Below, piece by piece: positions 36,871 through 45,795 of a stretch of DNA of 64,000 nucleotides; within the stretch, counting starts at the first letter, position 1; every line of letters begins with the position of its first letter. The position numbers and the translations under genes were made by a program. The DNA comes from Vibrio rhizosphaerae (lineage in GTDB: Bacteria > Pseudomonadota > Gammaproteobacteria > Enterobacterales > Vibrionaceae), in assembly GCF_024347095.1 (NCBI RefSeq), contig NZ_AP024903.1, positions 1,798,001-1,862,000 of the forward strand. Reading direction: 5' to 3'. Under the pieces are notes generated by a model, which was not told the origin of the DNA, ran no database searches, and worked only from the letters and a program-made list of their open reading frames with translations.

Positions 36871-36957
36871 ATGAATGAAAACAACCGGGACTATGTTTAG
36901 CCCGGCTGCTAAGGGAGCTGGATTTGTGGTTCGGGTTAGCGTATCCCTGTTAATTTA

Positions 36958-37152
36958 TTACTCTAATCTAATTTTTTGTAATAAATTTTTAAGATATTCA
37001 TGATCATCTTTTATCTTATTTACTTCATCTTCTGATAACTCTATTTTCTTTTCATAAATTGCAGCACTTGCCCCACAAACTACAAACAAGAAATATGAAT
37101 CCTGCTCATAAACTAGTCTATAATTATAAGGCTCGCTAGATATAACCTTCAT
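36958..37152 (-). CDS. Putative immunity protein of cassette D
   Basis: 64 residues (MKVISSEPYNYRLVYEQDSY...), ending in a charged helix. The ATG overlaps the cassette D toxin stop by four bases. Small for an immunity protein, but position and coupling are right. No family recognised. Confidence 0.6.
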   Translation of the reverse strand: MKVISSEPYNYRLVYEQDSYFLFVVCGASAAIYEKKIELSEDEVNKIKDDHEYLKNLLQKIRLE

Positions 37153-39057
37153 TCAAACTTCCTTTCACTAAATTTTCTTTCTGGAATTCTATCAACAATT
37201 GCTTCTGAACGACCAGTAGGTAACTTACCACCAGGTATCCATTCTGAGTTGGCTCCCATTTCATTTCCACTTGGCATTCGAAGATTCAAAGTAACAGGTT
37301 CTGGAATGTCAATAACCGATATTTTCCGTCCCTGCCAAGAACCTTCAGGTATCCCCATTATTTTTTCTAGCTTAGCGATATCACCACCTGATTCTTTTAT
37401 AACTTCGTTCAACTGTTTAGTCGGCATAACAAACTGGGTATTATCTGGAAAACCTAGTAGCCCTCTTCCATAGCTATCTAATATATCGGTTGGGACAAAA
37501 TAACTAGCTCCATCATTAAATTGGGAAAGATGAGAATCTATATAATCTTTTGATAAATATTTGCTTGGGTCTGGTCTCTCACCATGAGGAATAGAACGAA
37601 TTTCATCTATCTGTCCTTGTGTCAAAGGCACTTTTCCACCCGGACAATCCCCCACACACTGCGTTAACCCCAGCGGATCCACCCATCCCGTCGGGTTTTT
37701 CACATACTGGTAGTTGTTTAAACCACCCGCAAGCCCTATCGGGTCGGGGGTGATAAAGCGTCCGGTGCCCGGGCTATAGTAACGATGACGGTTGTAATGT
37801 AAACCCGTTTCTGCATCATAATACTGCCCCTGAAAACGCAGCGGACTGACGATTTCTGCCTTGCGCTGATAAGCCACATTGCCGTAACTGTGGTAATCCA
37901 CCGACCATGCCACGGCACCGGTGGCATCGGTAATTTCCAGCGGCGTACCAATCTGGTCAAGGTGATAGAAATAAGGTGTGGCGTTGTCTGCCCCTTCACC
38001 GGTCACCAGTGCCAGCGGTTTAAAGCTGCCGTACTCGTACAGATAGGTCTGGTAGTGATGCTCTCCCGACTCTGCCAGCAGTTTATCTCCCTGCCACAAA
38101 AATTCAGTTTGCCGGGTCTGCCCGGTTTTGTCGGTAACCGCTTTATGAATCCGTCTGCCGAACGCGTCATATCGATATTCAGCGCTGCTGCCGTCAGGCT
38201 TTTCAACTTTGATAAGCCGGTGCTGACAGTCATATGCATAGGTTGTGACCAGAGACTGCTGGGTGCCCCGCGCTTCCTGTATCAGGTTACCGAACTCATC
38301 ATACTGATAATGACAGTCCCCCTGAAACAGCAGTTGGTTGCCGGACACATTGCTCAGTCGGTCTTGTATCAGGTTACCGGCCGGGTCATGGGCAAAGCTC
38401 TCGCTGATATTGCCGCGCACCTGTGTCAGGCGGTCTAACGGGTCGTAGTGATATTGCGTCACCCCGCGCAGGTTATCTTCCACCTGCGTCAGGTTACCCG
38501 AGCGGTTGTACTGGTAACGGCGGAATAACGTCTGTTGCTGCGCCTGACTCACCCGGTGCTCACTCAACCGGCCCAGCTCGTCATACTGAAAATGACTGGT
38601 TAACGCGCCCTGTGTCCGGCGGGTTTCCAGACCGCTCACCTGATATTGGTGTTGCGTCAGGCAATGCCCGTTCAGGCTGACCTGCTGCAGCCGCCCGTGC
38701 TGAAACTGATAATCAATCTGCTGGCCGTCCGGTAACAGATGGGCAGTTAAGTGACCCATCGCATCATAACGGTAACCGGCACTTGCCCAGCCCTGATGCT
38801 CAACCGTCAGCCGACCCATCACGTCATAGGCATACGCCAGCGGCCACTGACCGTCATCCACTCCGGTCAGATTGCCCGACAAGTCATAGTGATAGCTGAT
38901 AGTAGATTCATCCGGCAGGGTTTTCTCAATCAATTTGCCCTGCGCGTCATAGGCGTAACGCGTAGTCAGCTCCCCGCCTTCCCGACCGATTTCGGTTTTC
39001 GCCGTCAGTTGGGTGTGACTGTCATACTCATAGACGAACTGACGCCCGTCGAAGGTC
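37149..39057 (-). pseudogene. Truncated rhs cassette D, unidentified toxin
   Basis: About 636 residues of distal rhs shell joined at DPLGL to a 171-residue toxin domain. Homology to the full gene ends at 39057, in the codons for VTFDGRQF; from 39058 the sequence is the CRISPR-leader copy. The toxin includes SYFVPTDILDSYGRG, QFVMPTKQLNEVI, GSWQGRKISVIDIPEP and RMPSGNEMGANSEWIPGG. I do not recognise it; conserved Gly/Asn-rich PSGNEMGAN suggests an active-site loop. The translation start shown in frame (39059 TTG) is an accident of the junction. Confidence 0.75.
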
Positions 39058-39150
39058 AAATTTCATCATTAACAATCTACCAACATTTTAAAGAACAAAA
39101 ATCATCTTTCCAAAGTGCTGCAACTGGATCAAATTTTATCAATTTCAGAC
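39058..39150 (-). promoter_or_regulatory. Orphan second copy of the CRISPR leader
   Basis: 39058-39150 matches 27553-27650 almost base for base, including the complement of TTGGTAGATTGT at 39072-39083. The repeat-proximal 30 bases and all repeats are missing; rhs sequence abuts instead. Confidence 0.75.
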
Positions 39151-39159
39151 AATCATCGG

Positions 39160-39490
39160 CTGATTATTTTTAGGACCCACACCCAAAATCTCATACTTTT
39201 TTCATACTTTTATTTTCCCAAAAACAGATAACCTACGCCCTGCACTGGCAAAATCCGGTGCCGGGCGTAGGAACCCGCTCACAAGACTCCAAGTATTATA
39301 GGTTGCTAACTTTACGTTGGTTTTTTACTATATGCGGCCTCAGCACATCTGAATTATGGTGAGCTGGGCAAGGCAGCCTTGGCTGACCGTGTCTTGGAGA
39401 GCGGTATTCCTACACCTTGTTCCAGTTCACCACCCGAGTGTAGGAACTCTTGTGGTGAGTTTATTTTCATCATTCTCCAAGGAATTAACT
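39160..39490 (+). ncRNA. C4-type antisense leader, unit D
   Basis: Decoy GTAGGAA (39267-39273) and CTCCAAG (39287-39293); antisense CTTGGAGA (39393-39400) and ATTCCTAC (39406-39413); target GTAGGAA (39440-39446) and TCTCCAAG (39474-39481), overlapping the AAGGA ribosome site nine bases before the ATG. Same design as A and C with a third private word. Confidence 0.75.
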
Positions 39491-39688
39491 ATGTACGAAA
39501 CCATCCCTTATAATCCCGAGTTCGCCCAAAAAGCCCGTGAATATTTGCGTCAGTTAGAAGAAATATTCGAAGCCGAACAGCGGCACAACAGTCAAGAGCT
39601 ACGCAACGTACTGCTGTATCTGAATAATCTGATTACCACTCATTATGTGCGCTACTATCAAGAGATTGACGGGGAGAATTTGGTGTAA
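39491..39688 (+). CDS. 65-aa protein behind C4-like leader, copy D
   Basis: Same protein as copies A and C except near the end (RYYQEIDGENLV instead of RYHQEIDGEDLV). Hairpin terminator follows at 39710. Confidence 0.75.
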   Translation: MYETIPYNPEFAQKAREYLRQLEEIFEAEQRHNSQELRNVLLYLNNLITTHYVRYYQEIDGENLV

Positions 39689-39709
39689 TTAATGGGTCTA
39701 TTTGGATTT

Positions 39710-39733
39710 CGAGCCGCGGTTGCGGCTCGTTTT
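39710..39733 (+). terminator. Terminator of 65-aa unit D
   Basis: CGAGCCGC-GGTT-GCGGCTCG hairpin (39710-39729) and TTTT. Confidence 0.85.
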
Positions 39734-39744
39734 GGAATATAAGG

Positions 39745-39890
39745 TGTAACTCGTCTACGTCTCTGACCAAGGCGATACTGCTACCCCGGATATTCATCTC
39801 AAGGGTAAATGGCTGCGGAAGCCGAGATGGAGATCAATCACCATCAACATCACTGGGGAAGCATTGTGCTTACCACCAACATCGGTTGAG
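39745..39890 (+). pseudogene. SymE-like remnant D
   Basis: Reads VYVSDQGDTATPDIHLKGKW then LRK with a frame change; a following frame gives GSIVLTTNIG and stop. More diverged than copies A and C at the 3' end. A GAGCCG/CGGCTC hairpin lies at 39927-39944 between it and the next gene. Confidence 0.5.
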
Positions 39891-39982
39891 TGAACCACCA
39901 AATTCTTAGGCCGACTGTTGCTTTGTGAGCCGCGCTCACGGCTCATCTTGAACTATAACATAGCTAAAACAGAGCCTAATAA

Positions 39983-40348
39983 CTACCAAAGATCTATTCT
40001 GGCACACTCAAAATCTATGATATCACCATCATTAACACCTGCAGGAATTATACTATCTAATTCAATAACAAACTTTCCCACAGAAACCAATGAGCTACTA
40101 ACATTTTTAACAATAGCTGTGCATTTATGAGGAAATCTCTCACTATCTATCTGCTTCAATAAGCAGTTTTCACTATAAGAAAGCATAATATTTTTTGTCA
40201 TAAATGAGTGAAGAGCAGTACTGATAGACATACCCACGTCATAATTACATGGCTGGCAAAATGCCATACACTTATATTCGCCGTCTGTCAAAAATACTTC
40301 AGCTTCTTGAGCAATTTCAGATATCCAATTAATTTTTTCTATTTTCAT
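39983..40348 (-). CDS. Immunity protein of the full-length Rhs
   Basis: 121 residues (MKIEKINWISEIAQEAEVFL...), cytoplasmic; family not recognised. It starts three bases after the rhs stop and is the last gene of the vgrG-adaptor-rhs series, so it should neutralise the toxin tail of the 40352 gene. Contains five cysteines (CMAFCQPC cluster, C142-type spread), which may be incidental. Confidence 0.75.
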   Translation of the reverse strand: MKIEKINWISEIAQEAEVFLTDGEYKCMAFCQPCNYDVGMSISTALHSFMTKNIMLSYSENCLLKQIDSERFPHKCTAIVKNVSSSLVSVGKFVIELDSIIPAGVNDGDIIDFECARIDLW

Positions 40349-40351
40349 AAC

Positions 40352-43300
40352 CTATTCATCTGCATAGCGATAAGGAGCTTTCCAACCTAGCTCTGGTCTG
40401 CTTCCAACTAAATCCGTTAATTCAGTTTTAGGCTTAGCTGACCATCCTAAGCTAGGTGCTTTCTGCTCAAAAAAGGAAACGGGTTTAAGGTGCATTGTTG
40501 TAATCTCACCTGTAGCTCTGTCTAATCCCACAAATAATCCCTTAGCCCCACCTTGTCCTCCAGGAATAGAAACATAACCATTCATTTCAGGGACAAACTG
40601 GCCATTTTGAATTACAGAGTTTGCATCACTAACATATTGTTCTAAAGAGTAAGAAGGCTCTCCTAATGTTGTGGCGATTTCTTTCCCATGCTTTTCATAA
40701 TGAATTAAATCTTCCCCATCCTTAAATTTTCGAGGGGCATAAGAAACACCAGGCCCACAACATGGCTTTTGGCTTAACCCCAGCGGGTCAATCCATCCCG
40801 TCGGATTTTTTACATACTGGTAGTTGTTTAAACCACCTGCAAGCCCTATCGGGTCGGGGGTAATAAAGCGTCCGGTGCTCGGGCTATAGTAACGGTGACG
40901 GTTGTAATGTAAACCCGTTTCTGCATCATAATACTGCCCCTGAAAACGCAGCGGGCTGACGATTTCTGCCTTGCGCTGATAAGCCACATTGCCGTAACTG
41001 TGGTAATCCACCGACCAGGTAACACGGCCTTCTGCATCGGTAATTTCCAGTGGTGTGCCAATCTGGTCAAGGTGATAGAAATAAGGTGTGGCGTTGTCTG
41101 CCCCTTCACCGGTCACCAGTGCCAGCGGTTTAAAGCTGCCGTACTCGTACAGATAAGTCTGGTAGTGATGCTCTCCCGACTCTGCCAGCAGTTTATCTCC
41201 CTGCCACAGAAATTCAGTTTGCCGGGTCTGCCCGGTTTTGTCGGTAACCGCTTTATGAATCCGTCTGCCGAACGCGTCATATCGATATTCAGCGCTGCTG
41301 CCGTCAGGCTTTTCAACTTTGATAAGCCGGTGCTGACAGTCATATGCATAGGTTGTGACCAGAGACTGCTGGGTGCCCCGCGCTTCCTGTATCAGGTTAC
41401 CGAACTCATCATACTGATAATGACAGTCCCCCTGAAACAGCAGTTGGTTGCCGGACACATTGCTCAGTCGGTCTTGTATCAGGTTACCGGCCGGGTCATG
41501 AGCAAAGCTCTCGCTGATATTGCCGCGCACCTGTGTCAGGCGGTCTAACGGGTCGTAGTGATATTGCGTCACCCCGCGCAGGTTATCTTCCACCTGCGTC
41601 AGGTTACCCGAGCGGTTGTACTGGTAACGGCGGAATAACGTCTGTTGCTGCGCCTGACTCACCCGGTGCTCACTCAACCGGCCCAGCTCGTCATACTGAA
41701 AATGACTGGTTAACGCGCCCTGTGTCCGGCGGGTTTCCAGACCGCTCACCTGATATTGGTGTTGCGTCAGGCAATGCCCGTTCAGGCTGACCTGCTGCAA
41801 CCGCCCGTGCTGAAATTGATAATCAATCTGCTGACCGTCCGGTAACAGATGGGCGGTTAAGTGGCCCATCGCATCATAACGGTAACCGGCACTCGCCCAG
41901 CCCTGATGCTCAACCGTCAGCCGACCCATCACGTCATAGGCATACGCCAGCGGCCACTGACCGTCATCCACCCCGGTCAGATTGCCCGACAAGTCATAGT
42001 GATAGCTGATAGTGGATTCATCCGGCAGGGTTTTCTCAATCAATTTGCCCTGCGCATCATAGGCATAACGGGTGGTCAGCTCCCCGCCTTCCCGGCCGAT
42101 TTCGGTTTTCGCCGTCAGTTGGGTGTGACTGTCATATTCATAGACGAACTGACGCCCGTCAAAAGTCACTTCCCGCTGCACATGGCCGGTCGGCGTATAG
42201 TCTATCTGGTAGCGCTCACCGCGCTCGTTGATAATGGCGCTGACAAAGTGGAACGGGTTGTCATAACGGTACTGCACCGTACTGCCGTCCGGGTTGGTTT
42301 TCTGCGTCACCAGATGCAGCGGGAATTCATAGTCATAGGTGGTGACCCGCCCCTGCTCATCGGTGAATCGGGTCACCTTGTTGTAAGCGTTGTATTCATA
42401 GCACCGGGTCTGTCCGCCGGGCAACACCTGTTTGGTCAGACGCCCGCTGCGGTCATAAGCAAGCTCCGTCACCCCCTGACTGTCATGGCGCAGCCGCAGC
42501 CGCCCCAAAATATCGTAGCGATAACGAATCACCTCCCCTTGTGGTGTGGTCTCATCGACCAGATAACCATTGCGGTTCCATGTCAGCTGGTGCAGGCCGC
42601 CATCCGGGTAGATGATGCGCTCAATCAGGCCGTGGTCATTGTAGTCATATCGGGTGGTGTGACCGAGCGGGTCGGTCTGCTCGATAATATGTCCCCACGC
42701 ATCATGACGGTAACGCCAGATGGCCTTGTCCTGCTGCACCTGACTCAGCAGGCCGTTTTTATAGCTGAAATGGGTGGTTAAACCATTGGGCGCGATTTTT
42801 GCGACCAGCTCACCGGCATCGTTATACACCGATTCGGTGACATTGCCGAGCGCATCGGTCTCCTGAATCAGCCGCCCTTTGTCATCGTAGGCCTTGAGGT
42901 ATTCACCGCCACTGCCGTCAACTTCTTTAATCAGCCGGGCATTGCCGTCATGCTGGTACACCTGCTGTGAGCCGTCACTGTTGGTCAGCGTCACCGTGCC
43001 GGCATCTTCATCCCATTCATAGCGGGTATCCACCTGCGTCAGGTTACTGAACTGACGGGTCGCCCGGGCCTGCTTTCCTTCGCCCTGCCATTCCCAGCGG
43101 AATATCGCCCCGCCGGCCAGCTCGCGCGACTGAATCACATGCTGCGCATCGTAGGTGTAGCGCTCCGTCTCACCACTGGCATTGGTGGCCGTGATAAGCT
43201 GCGACTGCGCGTTATAGCCATAACTGACCTGCGTCTGGACAAACTGCCATTCATCCTGCTCGGCCAGATAGGCATACAAATCCACCCGGGCAATCAGGTC

Positions 43301-45046
43301 ATGCTCGTAAACCAGCTCAAATCTGAGATTGGTCTCGGTTGAAATCCGCACCGGACGGTGCTGACGGTCATAACTGAGACTCAGTGTATGGTCATATGGG
43401 TCTTTTATCGAGGTCAGCCTGCCACTGTCACCGCGCATCTGAAAGGTATAAAACCGCTCACCACTGGCAATGATGATGTGTTGCTTATCCCGGCCTAAAA
43501 AGGCGGCGGCTCCGGCCATGCGGTTGGTAATCGCCGGCAGTTGTGCTGTCGGTTTGGGGAAGCGGGTCAGTTTGCCTTCGCCGTCACGCCAGACCACCGT
43601 ATCACCGTCCACCGTCAGCTGGTGTGACAATGAATGCGACCAGCCATAACCGAGCCCGACATTGGTTTCCACCGCCCCGGTCCGGTACAATCGTTGCCAC
43701 TCAAACGGCAACAGCCCAATCAGGTGGCCGTCCGTCAGTGACAGCAGCTCTTCACCGGTTGCCATCGATATCGGGTCTTTGTCGCACACCGTGGCTTCAC
43801 TGTCTTGTGTCGAGCGCCCTGATTCATTCGTCGCTGCACGGCTGTCATCCGGCAGTGTATCGCGTTCATGATGCAAGGTGGTAGTACGACGATTATCGGC
43901 CACAAATTCAAGTCGGCCATTACGGTAAACGCCCTGCCCGCCTTTGTTGATGGCCAGACGTTTGAAGGTATCGCTGGCCTTGTTAATCAAGTTTTTAGCA
44001 AAGGTGAAAATCTCTTTGACAACTTCTACCAGCGAATTAATCGCTTCAAAAATCTGTTTGCCAGCTGTTTTCATCGACCGCAGCACAGCATAGGCCATGC
44101 CGGTTGCCGGGGTGGCAATAAAAGAGATAATCAACCCACCGAGCAGCCCCAGTAACACATCCACAATCACCTGACCGCTACAATTGGCGAGCTTATTCAG
44201 TATCGTGGTCATCGGTACCATCGAGATATAAGTCATGATGCCACGCACAAACAGATACATCGCGGCTTCATCCGAGGCGAACAGCAAGGCCTTTTCCATC
44301 ATCCCCGGCGCACTGCTGGCAGTCTCTTTTATCGTATTGATAATATCAGCGACGCCTTCACCCAAATCTTTCAGTGTTTTGACCGGGTCTTTGAGCATCT
44401 CATAAAGCTCTTCAATGCCGCTCCAGAGCGCTTTCAAACCACTCCAGATCCCATCCGCAAAATTCGAAATCACGGTCAAGACTGACTGCGCGGCCGAGCT
44501 GTTAAAATAACTGTCCCACTGCGGCTGATACCCTTGCCATTTTTGATTCAGCCAACCCGACAAATCACTGCTCAACGTATCATAATGGGAAAACAGCGAG
44601 TCCATCTCTGCCGGTGTCGGCTTATGGTCGATAAAGACCTCGTAATATTTGCCCGGTGTCAGACCGGTGACAGTGGCTTTACCCTGCTCATCAAGCATCA
44701 CTTCCCGCGTATCGCTGCCGTCTTCTGCTTTGACAATCGCCTGAATATTCCCGAGCGGCACATGATAAATCGACTGGAACACACTTTCGATTTCCAGCTT
44801 GCCACTGAGCGGACATTGCACGGTGGTTTTGTAATTATCATCATCTTTACCGACCGTGGTACTCTCGCCACTGACTTTGAGCTGTTTATCCATCGCAAAA
44901 AGAGCAGGGCGATCCATCGCTGCTGTGGCTTTATCTGCGAGTTCGAAATACCACTTCTTAGTCATTTGCCGATATTCGGTCAGCAAATCAGGAAAGCTGT
45001 TCAACTGCTGATTGATATAATGATAAAATGCCTGTTGTTCACTCAT
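40352..45046 (-). CDS. rhs: Full-length Rhs polymorphic toxin, type VI effector
   Basis: 1564 residues. N-terminal 1-380: cargo/targeting region with two hydrophobic stretches (about 255-285 and 290-330) typical of effectors needing a DUF4123 adaptor; no PAAR domain seen. From about 425 (DPISMATGEELLS) comes the DUF6531/RHS shell with many YD repeats (YDxxGRL). The core ends RFQGQYYDAETGLHYNRHRYYSP ... GLAGGLNNYQYV ... PTGWIDPLGL, the self-cleavage border. The 140-residue tail contains IHYEKHGKEIA, SYSLEQYVSDANSVI and GGQGGAKGLFVGLDRATGEITTMH. This could be a BECR-type RNase fold (His, then late Thr/His), a guess only. ATGA overlap with the adaptor gene upstream. Confidence 0.93.
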   Translation of the reverse strand: MSEQQAFYHYINQQLNSFPDLLTEYRQMTKKWYFELADKATAAMDRPALFAMDKQLKVSGESTTVGKDDDNYKTTVQCPLSGKLEIESVFQSIYHVPLGNIQAIVKAEDGSDTREVMLDEQGKATVTGLTPGKYYEVFIDHKPTPAEMDSLFSHYDTLSSDLSGWLNQKWQGYQPQWDSYFNSSAAQSVLTVISNFADGIWSGLKALWSGIEELYEMLKDPVKTLKDLGEGVADIINTIKETASSAPGMMEKALLFASDEAAMYLFVRGIMTYISMVPMTTILNKLANCSGQVIVDVLLGLLGGLIISFIATPATGMAYAVLRSMKTAGKQIFEAINSLVEVVKEIFTFAKNLINKASDTFKRLAINKGGQGVYRNGRLEFVADNRRTTTLHHERDTLPDDSRAATNESGRSTQDSEATVCDKDPISMATGEELLSLTDGHLIGLLPFEWQRLYRTGAVETNVGLGYGWSHSLSHQLTVDGDTVVWRDGEGKLTRFPKPTAQLPAITNRMAGAAAFLGRDKQHIIIASGERFYTFQMRGDSGRLTSIKDPYDHTLSLSYDRQHRPVRISTETNLRFELVYEHDLIARVDLYAYLAEQDEWQFVQTQVSYGYNAQSQLITATNASGETERYTYDAQHVIQSRELAGGAIFRWEWQGEGKQARATRQFSNLTQVDTRYEWDEDAGTVTLTNSDGSQQVYQHDGNARLIKEVDGSGGEYLKAYDDKGRLIQETDALGNVTESVYNDAGELVAKIAPNGLTTHFSYKNGLLSQVQQDKAIWRYRHDAWGHIIEQTDPLGHTTRYDYNDHGLIERIIYPDGGLHQLTWNRNGYLVDETTPQGEVIRYRYDILGRLRLRHDSQGVTELAYDRSGRLTKQVLPGGQTRCYEYNAYNKVTRFTDEQGRVTTYDYEFPLHLVTQKTNPDGSTVQYRYDNPFHFVSAIINERGERYQIDYTPTGHVQREVTFDGRQFVYEYDSHTQLTAKTEIGREGGELTTRYAYDAQGKLIEKTLPDESTISYHYDLSGNLTGVDDGQWPLAYAYDVMGRLTVEHQGWASAGYRYDAMGHLTAHLLPDGQQIDYQFQHGRLQQVSLNGHCLTQHQYQVSGLETRRTQGALTSHFQYDELGRLSEHRVSQAQQQTLFRRYQYNRSGNLTQVEDNLRGVTQYHYDPLDRLTQVRGNISESFAHDPAGNLIQDRLSNVSGNQLLFQGDCHYQYDEFGNLIQEARGTQQSLVTTYAYDCQHRLIKVEKPDGSSAEYRYDAFGRRIHKAVTDKTGQTRQTEFLWQGDKLLAESGEHHYQTYLYEYGSFKPLALVTGEGADNATPYFYHLDQIGTPLEITDAEGRVTWSVDYHSYGNVAYQRKAEIVSPLRFQGQYYDAETGLHYNRHRYYSPSTGRFITPDPIGLAGGLNNYQYVKNPTGWIDPLGLSQKPCCGPGVSYAPRKFKDGEDLIHYEKHGKEIATTLGEPSYSLEQYVSDANSVIQNGQFVPEMNGYVSIPGGQGGAKGLFVGLDRATGEITTMHLKPVSFFEQKAPSLGWSAKPKTELTDLVGSRPELGWKAPYRYADE

Positions 45047-45795
45047 GAGAGCATCCCTAACCGTTGTTGTTCTTGTTCTATCAATTGAATGAAAGCCGCG
45101 AGATAACCGTCTTGCTCTCCCTGATAACGCGCGACAAAACGCTCGGTTTTCTGACGTAAAACCGGCTCAGGATAGGCGTCATACCAAGCCTGCTGATACT
45201 CACTTAATCCCTGAAGGAGATTATTGACCAATACACCCGGGTCTTCGCTCAACCCTGCCAGCACCGCCTCGGGCACTTGCCACCACGGGAAAGGCCGCTC
45301 CTGAAAATCGGCTGGCGCAGTGGGGGCCGGGTTTTCTACCCGGGTCAGTGTTTGCTGAGCCGATAAGCGCAGCCAGCATTGGGTCGGCCCCATCAGAGCG
45401 ATGCGCTGCTCGTCATCGCACAGTGTCGCCACATCCAGCCCGAAACGCGGGTCGTAGAAGCGGAAAAACACATGCTCGCCGGATGGCAGCCACACATGGG
45501 TCAGGCTGCGAAAATGCGCCTGAACGGTGGCAAAATCGGCATGACTGCCGACCAGGATACCCCAGTCCTCGCATGACGCCTGTTCAATCCAGTCAAGAAA
45601 CGGGTGCTCAGGGGTAATCTGCGCGAGATTCGGCATCACTTCGCGCCATTCGGCATACGGCGTGCTCAGCCAGATGCCCTGCGCATCACTGCCGCCATTG
45701 AGGTAAAACCAGCGCTGCGGCTGGCCGTCACTGGTTTCATTGAGAATGACGTACCAGTTTAAATCCGGGGTCAGTTGCTGGTTTAAATCGCACAT
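45043..45795 (-). CDS. DUF4123 type VI effector adaptor (Tec/Tap-1-like)
   Basis: 250 residues. The DUF4123 pattern is visible: WYVILNETSDG, WLSTPYAEWREVMPNLAQI, WGILVGSHADFATVQAHFRSL and VFFRFYDPRFG (about 136-146), which is the family's most conserved stretch. These chaperones bind the Rhs N-terminus and load it on the VgrG tip. It overlaps vgrG by 13 bases and rhs by four, showing tight translational coupling. Cytoplasmic; not itself secreted. Confidence 0.92.
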   Translation of the reverse strand: MCDLNQQLTPDLNWYVILNETSDGQPQRWFYLNGGSDAQGIWLSTPYAEWREVMPNLAQITPEHPFLDWIEQASCEDWGILVGSHADFATVQAHFRSLTHVWLPSGEHVFFRFYDPRFGLDVATLCDDEQRIALMGPTQCWLRLSAQQTLTRVENPAPTAPADFQERPFPWWQVPEAVLAGLSEDPGVLVNNLLQGLSEYQQAWYDAYPEPVLRQKTERFVARYQGEQDGYLAAFIQLIEQEQQRLGMLS

